Of a DNA stretch of 9,471 nt, positions 5,982 to 9,471 are shown piece by piece. Made by a program: the position numbers and the translations under genes. Below the pieces are notes generated by a model that was not told where the DNA came from, ran no database searches, and saw nothing but the letters and a program-made list of their open reading frames with translations. Every line of letters starts with the position of its first letter. Position 1 is the first letter of the stretch. Source of the DNA: Candidatus Brevefilum sp. (GTDB lineage Bacteria; Chloroflexota; Anaerolineae; Anaerolineales; Anaerolineaceae); contig SKPR01000248.1 of the NCBI GenBank assembly GCA_007119455.1, forward strand, positions 1 through 9,471, given 5' to 3'.

Positions 5982-7358
5982 ATGGAGCAAACAACCACGA
6001 TCTTCGATAAGCTGGCTTCTTTATTCGATCATAAACCTGTGCCTGAACCCGGTTTATACCATTACCGGCGTGAAGATGACCATGAAAAAAAGCGCCTTCA
6101 CCTGCGAATTGAGCCGAATGGTAGCGGGTTGCTCGTCATCAATGCCAGCCGAATGGTACAACTTAATCCATCGGCGACAATGATGGCCTATATGCATCTG
6201 GAAGAAGTTGATCCCAAACAGGCAGGACGGGTCATCCACAGGCATTTTCGGATACCCGCTTCAGAGGCCAGGCACGATTACCAGGATTTTTGTCTTCAGA
6301 TAGAAAGGCTTTTAAAACCCGAGACCACCTGCCCGGTTTGTGACCTTGACCTCGAAATCAATGCACCCTTCAGTGCCAGACCCAGTGCGCCCTACCGGAT
6401 GGACCTGGCCATTACTTACCGCTGCAATAATGATTGCACCCATTGTTATAATGCCCGGTCTCGCCGTTTTCCTGAAATATCCATCTCAGAATGGAAACAG
6501 ATCATCGATAAGATCTGGTCGCTCAGCATCCCACATATTGTCTTCACAGGAGGAGAGCCGACATTATACACCGGCTTACCGGAACTGATTGCTTATGCTG
6601 AAGAAAAAGGACTGATCACAGGGCTCAACACCAATGGCCGCAAACTGGCCAACCCTGGCTTTTTGGCCGAGCTGGTCAATGCCGGCCTGGACCATGTCCA
6701 GATCACCTTCGAATCTCACGATCAAGAAATCCACAACCAGATGGTAAATGCCAGAGATGCCTGGGAAGAAACTGCGACTGGTTTGAAAAATGTGCTGGAC
6801 ACACGACTATTTGTAATGACCAATACAACACTGCTAACACATAACCAGTCTTCATTGCAGGAGACACTGGCTTATCTGGCCGATCTCGGCGTACCAACAG
6901 TGGGCTTGAATGCCTTGATTTACGCTGGTAAAGGTGAGGTTGTTGGCACAGGATTGCGCGAGGAAGATTTACCAGACCTACTTGAAGAGGCCAGGACATT
7001 TACCCAATCCCGTGGGCAGCGATTGATCTGGTATACGCCAACCCAATATTGTCACTTTAATCCAATGCAACTGGATCTTGGTGTAAAAGGCTGTACGGCG
7101 GCTTTGTACAATATGTGTATTGAACCCAACGGTGATGTCATCCCCTGCCAATCTTATTACCAATCTCTCGGTAATTTCTTATCCTCAACCTGGTCTGATA
7201 TTTGGGAGCATCCGTTGGCTTTGCAGCTCCGTGACCGAACGGACGTCCCCCAAGGGTGCCAGTCATGCGAATATTTGCCTGAGTGCGGCGGCGGATGCCC
7301 GCTGGCCAGAGGACACCAGACCATTAACCCCATCCAAAATCCGATATTTTCGACCTGA
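5982..7358 (+). CDS. Radical SAM/SPASM peptide-modifying enzyme with N-terminal PqqD-like domain
   Basis: Radical SAM enzymes use a [4Fe-4S] cluster to cleave S-adenosylmethionine to a radical; those with a SPASM domain usually modify peptides or proteins. Residues about 24-112 look like a PqqD-type recognition domain (LHLRIEPNGSGLLVINAS 39-56, then LNPSATMMAY 61-70), which binds leader peptides in RiPP systems. A linker carries an extra CPVC (117-120). The radical SAM barrel starts with YRCNNDCTHCYNA, the CxxxCxxC triad being C148, C152 and C155, followed by FTGGEPT (188-194), which contacts SAM, and LNTNGRKL (215-222). The SPASM domain (about 357-440) has C357, C371, C379, EPNGDVIPC with C389, then C426, C429, C435 and C439, enough for two auxiliary clusters. 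It has 458 residues, complete. The ribosome site is weak. The product and substrate are unknown; the Cys-Ala tail encoded upstream is the obvious candidate. It is followed after 11 bases by a cysteine-free homologue. Confidence 0.93.
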   Translation: MEQTTTIFDKLASLFDHKPVPEPGLYHYRREDDHEKKRLHLRIEPNGSGLLVINASRMVQLNPSATMMAYMHLEEVDPKQAGRVIHRHFRIPASEARHDYQDFCLQIERLLKPETTCPVCDLDLEINAPFSARPSAPYRMDLAITYRCNNDCTHCYNARSRRFPEISISEWKQIIDKIWSLSIPHIVFTGGEPTLYTGLPELIAYAEEKGLITGLNTNGRKLANPGFLAELVNAGLDHVQITFESHDQEIHNQMVNARDAWEETATGLKNVLDTRLFVMTNTTLLTHNQSSLQETLAYLADLGVPTVGLNALIYAGKGEVVGTGLREEDLPDLLEEARTFTQSRGQRLIWYTPTQYCHFNPMQLDLGVKGCTAALYNMCIEPNGDVIPCQSYYQSLGNFLSSTWSDIWEHPLALQLRDRTDVPQGCQSCEYLPECGGGCPLARGHQTINPIQNPIFST

Positions 7359-7369
7359 ATGGAGGCACG

Positions 7370-8527
7370 ATGCCCAATTTGCTCAATTCAATAAAAGAAC
7401 GATTAACTCAAAAAGAACCGTTGCCGACGGGGTTGTATACCTACCAAACGCCTCCGGAGGCTGAAGACCAGCACCGACTCCATTTGCGGATCGAGAAAGA
7501 TGGAACTGGACTTCTGGTAATTGATGCCTCTACCGTCCTCCATTTAAACCAGACAGCAACAGAATTCGCTTTTCACCTGATCAAAGAAAATGATGCTGAC
7601 CAGGTTGCTGAATCCATGACCAAAAGATACCGGATGGACAAGGAACACATACGCCAGGATTATGAACAATTTTCAGAACGGGTTCAGACGATGATTGACA
7701 CACCGAATATGGACCCGGTGACTTTCCTGGACATTGAACGTCAGGAACCTTACACCGATGTAAATTCAGCCCCCTACCGGCTGGATTGTGCGCTCACATA
7801 CCGCGTACCGGATGACAGCCACCTCGAACATGCACCCCTTGATCGCGTTGAGCGTGAACTGACAACGGATGAATGGAATGCTGTTTTCCACAAAGCATTT
7901 AATAACGGAATTCCACACCTGCTCTTTACAGGTGGCGAACCAACAATCAGGGAAGACCTGCCTGATCTGATCCTGCATGCTGAAGAAGTAGGACTGGTAA
8001 CCGGGTTGGTGACCGACGGGTTGAAACTCTCTGAGGATGCTTACCGCAGTAAATTGCTGGTGAATGGCTTGGATCATTTGCTCATCATTTTTGATCCGGA
8101 TAACCAGCAGGAATGGGCTATGCTTGAAAAAGTCCTTGAAGATGAATTGTTCACAACCGTCCACCTAACCTTAATCCAGGGACAGGATTTACATCCCACA
8201 ATTGACCGTCTGGCAGCGATGGGGGTCAGATCACTTTCATTGAGCGAATCTGATCGGGAGCTCACTGATGAATTACAGCATCTGCGCGATTATGCAGCCG
8301 AGCACCAGCTCGACCTGGTCTGGGATATGCCTGTGCCCTATTCAAAGAACAATCCTGTGGTGCTGGAGCTGGAGAAAGGCGAAAACCAATCTCCCCCGAA
8401 AGGCGCTGGTAAAGCCTGGCTCTATGTTGAACCAGATGGTGATGTGCTACCGGCTCAGGGGCAATATGAAAAAGTACTGGGTAATATCCTGACCGATCCC
8501 TGGGAAGAAATCTGGGAACAATCCTGA
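7370..8527 (+). CDS. Pseudo-radical-SAM protein with PqqD-like domain, lacking all cluster cysteines
   Basis: The protein is a 385-residue paralogue of the preceding enzyme: LHLRIEKDGTGLLVIDAS (37-54), NSAPYRLDCALTYR (132-145), FTGGEPT (186-192), EPDGDVLPAQ (354-363) and DPWEEIWEQ all align. The CxxxCxxC site has become YRVPDDSHLEHA, with V146, S150 and E153 at or near the cysteine positions and one residue fewer. The linker CPVC is DPVT. In the SPASM region the cysteines are replaced by A or Y, and the protein stops just before the position of the final four-cysteine cluster. A loop of about 14 residues in the barrel is also missing. Only one Cys (C140) remains, where the partner has Leu. 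It cannot hold the clusters and is presumably not a radical enzyme, yet the frame is intact with a good ribosome site (GGAGG, 7361-7365). A role in substrate recognition or as a heterodimer partner is inferred. Cysteine-less 'pseudo-rSAM' partners are known in other peptide-modification systems. Confidence 0.88.
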   Translation: MPNLLNSIKERLTQKEPLPTGLYTYQTPPEAEDQHRLHLRIEKDGTGLLVIDASTVLHLNQTATEFAFHLIKENDADQVAESMTKRYRMDKEHIRQDYEQFSERVQTMIDTPNMDPVTFLDIERQEPYTDVNSAPYRLDCALTYRVPDDSHLEHAPLDRVERELTTDEWNAVFHKAFNNGIPHLLFTGGEPTIREDLPDLILHAEEVGLVTGLVTDGLKLSEDAYRSKLLVNGLDHLLIIFDPDNQQEWAMLEKVLEDELFTTVHLTLIQGQDLHPTIDRLAAMGVRSLSLSESDRELTDELQHLRDYAAEHQLDLVWDMPVPYSKNNPVVLELEKGENQSPPKGAGKAWLYVEPDGDVLPAQGQYEKVLGNILTDPWEEIWEQS

Positions 8528-8560
8528 GTGTGTATGGTTTTTGTTTAAGGTCTGCGTGTC

Positions 8561-9310
8561 ATGAATCTTGAAGCATGGCATCAGAGATACCGGCAGCAGG
8601 CCAGTTGGACACAGGCCATGCGCGAGTACCTGTTTAACAAAATTGGTCTTTCTCCTGGTGATCAACTTCTTGAAGTCGGTTCGGGTACCGGTGCGATCAT
8701 CGAATCACTTTCACAGACCCCTGCCTATCACCTGACCGGAATCGATATCGAGCTGCCAGGGCTTCGCTTTACACGGCGATCATTACCGCAATCCCTGCTG
8801 GCCGTGGCGGATGGGCACCATCTCCCTTTCAGAAATAATGTTTTCAGTATAGCCTACTGCCACTACCTTCTGATGTGGGTTGATGACCCAATGCGGATTA
8901 TTCGCGAGATGCAGCGGGTGACTCGCTCTGGCGGCTGGGTTATGGCACTGGCTGAATCTGACCATGCAGGACGCATCGATTACCCTCCGCCATTGGACGA
9001 TCTGGGACATTTGCAAACCCGGGCGCTTGGCAATCAGGGAGTAGACATTAAAATGGGCAGGAAACTGCGGTCAATTTTCAACCAATCCGACCTGGATGAG
9101 GTGGAAAGCGGGATTTTGGGCGCACAATGGCGAAGTAAAGCCGACCATTCCCTGGATGAAATCGAATGGGCGGTCGTGCATTCTGACCTGGATGATACCC
9201 TGTCAAAAGACAAATTGGCGAGGTTTCAAGATGCCGATCAATCGGCCCATTTGGAGGGCAGCCGGGTTCTTTTTATTCCCACCTTTTATGCAATAGGTCG
9301 GGTTAAATAA
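8561..9310 (+). CDS. Class I SAM-dependent methyltransferase
   Basis: A 249-residue cytosolic protein with the class I (UbiE/Methyltransf_11-like) fold in residues about 20-135. Motif I, LLEVGSGTGA (36-45), binds SAM; the acidic end of strand 2 is GIDIE (60-64); VADGHHLPFRNNVFSIAYC (82-100) gives motifs for the adenine side; and LLMWVDDPMRIIREMQRVTRSGG (positions 103-125, key residues D108, E116, R122, G124) is the usual helix before the last conserved strand. The C-terminal 100 residues are unfamiliar and probably cover the substrate. It starts 33 bases after the pseudo-radical-SAM gene with a weak AAGG ribosome site (8547-8550), so it is probably in the same operon. The substrate is not identifiable; methylation of the same target as the radical SAM pair is only a possibility. 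Confidence 0.88.
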   Translation: MNLEAWHQRYRQQASWTQAMREYLFNKIGLSPGDQLLEVGSGTGAIIESLSQTPAYHLTGIDIELPGLRFTRRSLPQSLLAVADGHHLPFRNNVFSIAYCHYLLMWVDDPMRIIREMQRVTRSGGWVMALAESDHAGRIDYPPPLDDLGHLQTRALGNQGVDIKMGRKLRSIFNQSDLDEVESGILGAQWRSKADHSLDEIEWAVVHSDLDDTLSKDKLARFQDADQSAHLEGSRVLFIPTFYAIGRVK

Positions 9311-9315
9311 TTGGC

Positions 9316-9359
9316 TGGATTTGGGACCGGCAATAAGCAAGAATTTCTTGCCAAATCTA
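9316..9359. repeat. Nested inverted repeats at the tRNA promoter
   Basis: TGGATTTGG (9316-9324) pairs with CCAAATCTA (9351-9359), nine pairs with one G-U. Inside lies the near-perfect 15-base palindrome GCAAGAATTTCTTGC (9337-9351), and GGCAA (9329-9333) can alternatively pair with TTGCC (9348-9352). The right arms overlap the -35 element of the tRNA promoter. No T-tract follows, so a factor-independent terminator for the operon is doubtful; a protein-binding site is possible. Confidence 0.45.
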
Positions 9360-9376
9360 CCAAACACGGCTATAAT
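9348..9376 (+). promoter_or_regulatory. Sigma70-type promoter of tRNA-Pro
   Basis: TTGCCA (9348-9353) and a perfect TATAAT (9371-9376) are separated by 17 bases. Transcription should start near 9383, about seven bases before the mature tRNA. This is the strongest promoter in the window. Confidence 0.8.
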
Positions 9377-9389
9377 AACTCTCACTATT

Positions 9390-9464
9390 CGGGGCGTGGC
9401 GCAGTCCGGCTAGCGCGCTTGCATGGGGTGTAAGAGGCCCTGGGTTCAAATCCCAGCGCCCCGA
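9390..9464 (+). tRNA. tRNA-Pro (anticodon GGG)
   Basis: A full cloverleaf folds: acceptor stem CGGGGCG (9390-9396) with CGCCCCG (9457-9463); D stem GCGC/GCGC around the AGTCCGGCTA loop; anticodon stem CTTGC/GTAAG with loop ATGGGGT and anticodon GGG, reading CCC and CCU proline codons; T stem CTGGG/CCCAG with loop TTCAAAT. The discriminator base is A9464. The C1-G72 pair is typical of bacterial proline tRNAs. The 3' CCA is not encoded (CTTAAG follows), so it must be added after transcription. A dedicated promoter lies just upstream. Confidence 0.95.
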
Positions 9465-9471
9465 CTTAAGA

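Noticed and set aside
7370..8527. Calling the second radical SAM gene a pseudogene
   Set aside because: The frame is uninterrupted, the ribosome site is strong, the PqqD-like domain and GGEP are kept, and all cysteines are replaced rather than the frame broken.
1..9471. CRISPR arrays, insertion sequences or phage genes
   Set aside because: No spaced direct repeats, transposase, integrase or terminal repeats were seen; the tRNA-Pro at the right edge has no visible attachment duplication in the window.

Overview
The window looks like bacterial chromosomal DNA of moderate GC. It is most plausibly from a Chloroflexota bacterium of the Anaerolineae type. The clues are a stand-alone MreB-like gene, a Rex repressor, a two-helix membrane protein with duplicated PH-like halves (DUF6585-like), and PqqD-fused radical SAM proteins. 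This taxonomic call rests on protein style only, since there is no marker gene.

Layout. Bases 1-841 (minus) hold the first 280 codons of a protein joining an AHSA1/SRPBCC ligand-binding domain to a PDZ domain; its end lies outside the window. A 309-base divergent spacer follows. The plus strand then carries a divergent MreB paralogue (1151-2161) and a two-helix membrane protein (2203-3012). That gene overlaps, tail to tail, the redox regulator gene rex on the minus strand (2994-3620).

From 3800 to 9310 five plus-strand genes follow with gaps of 3, 55, 11 and 33 bases, probably one operon. They are: (1) a small two-helix membrane protein with a zinc ribbon; (2) a secreted/membrane DUF2207-like protein ending in a Gly-rich stretch and eight Cys alternating with Ala; (3) a radical SAM enzyme with an N-terminal PqqD-like domain and a full Cys-rich SPASM domain; (4) a close relative of gene 3 that has lost all iron-sulfur cysteines (a pseudo-radical-SAM protein); (5) a class I SAM-dependent methyltransferase. 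The window ends with tRNA-Pro(GGG) behind a near-consensus sigma70 promoter.

How the genes may work together. The five-gene operon is the most interesting part. The predicted topology of the Cys-Ala-tailed protein puts its tail in the cytosol, next to a catalytic radical SAM/SPASM enzyme and an apparently non-catalytic partner, both with peptide-binding PqqD-like domains. This is the arrangement expected of a peptide-modifying system in which the tail of a large membrane protein, rather than a small precursor peptide, is the substrate. That is a hypothesis. A metal-binding tail, or an unlinked substrate, remains possible.
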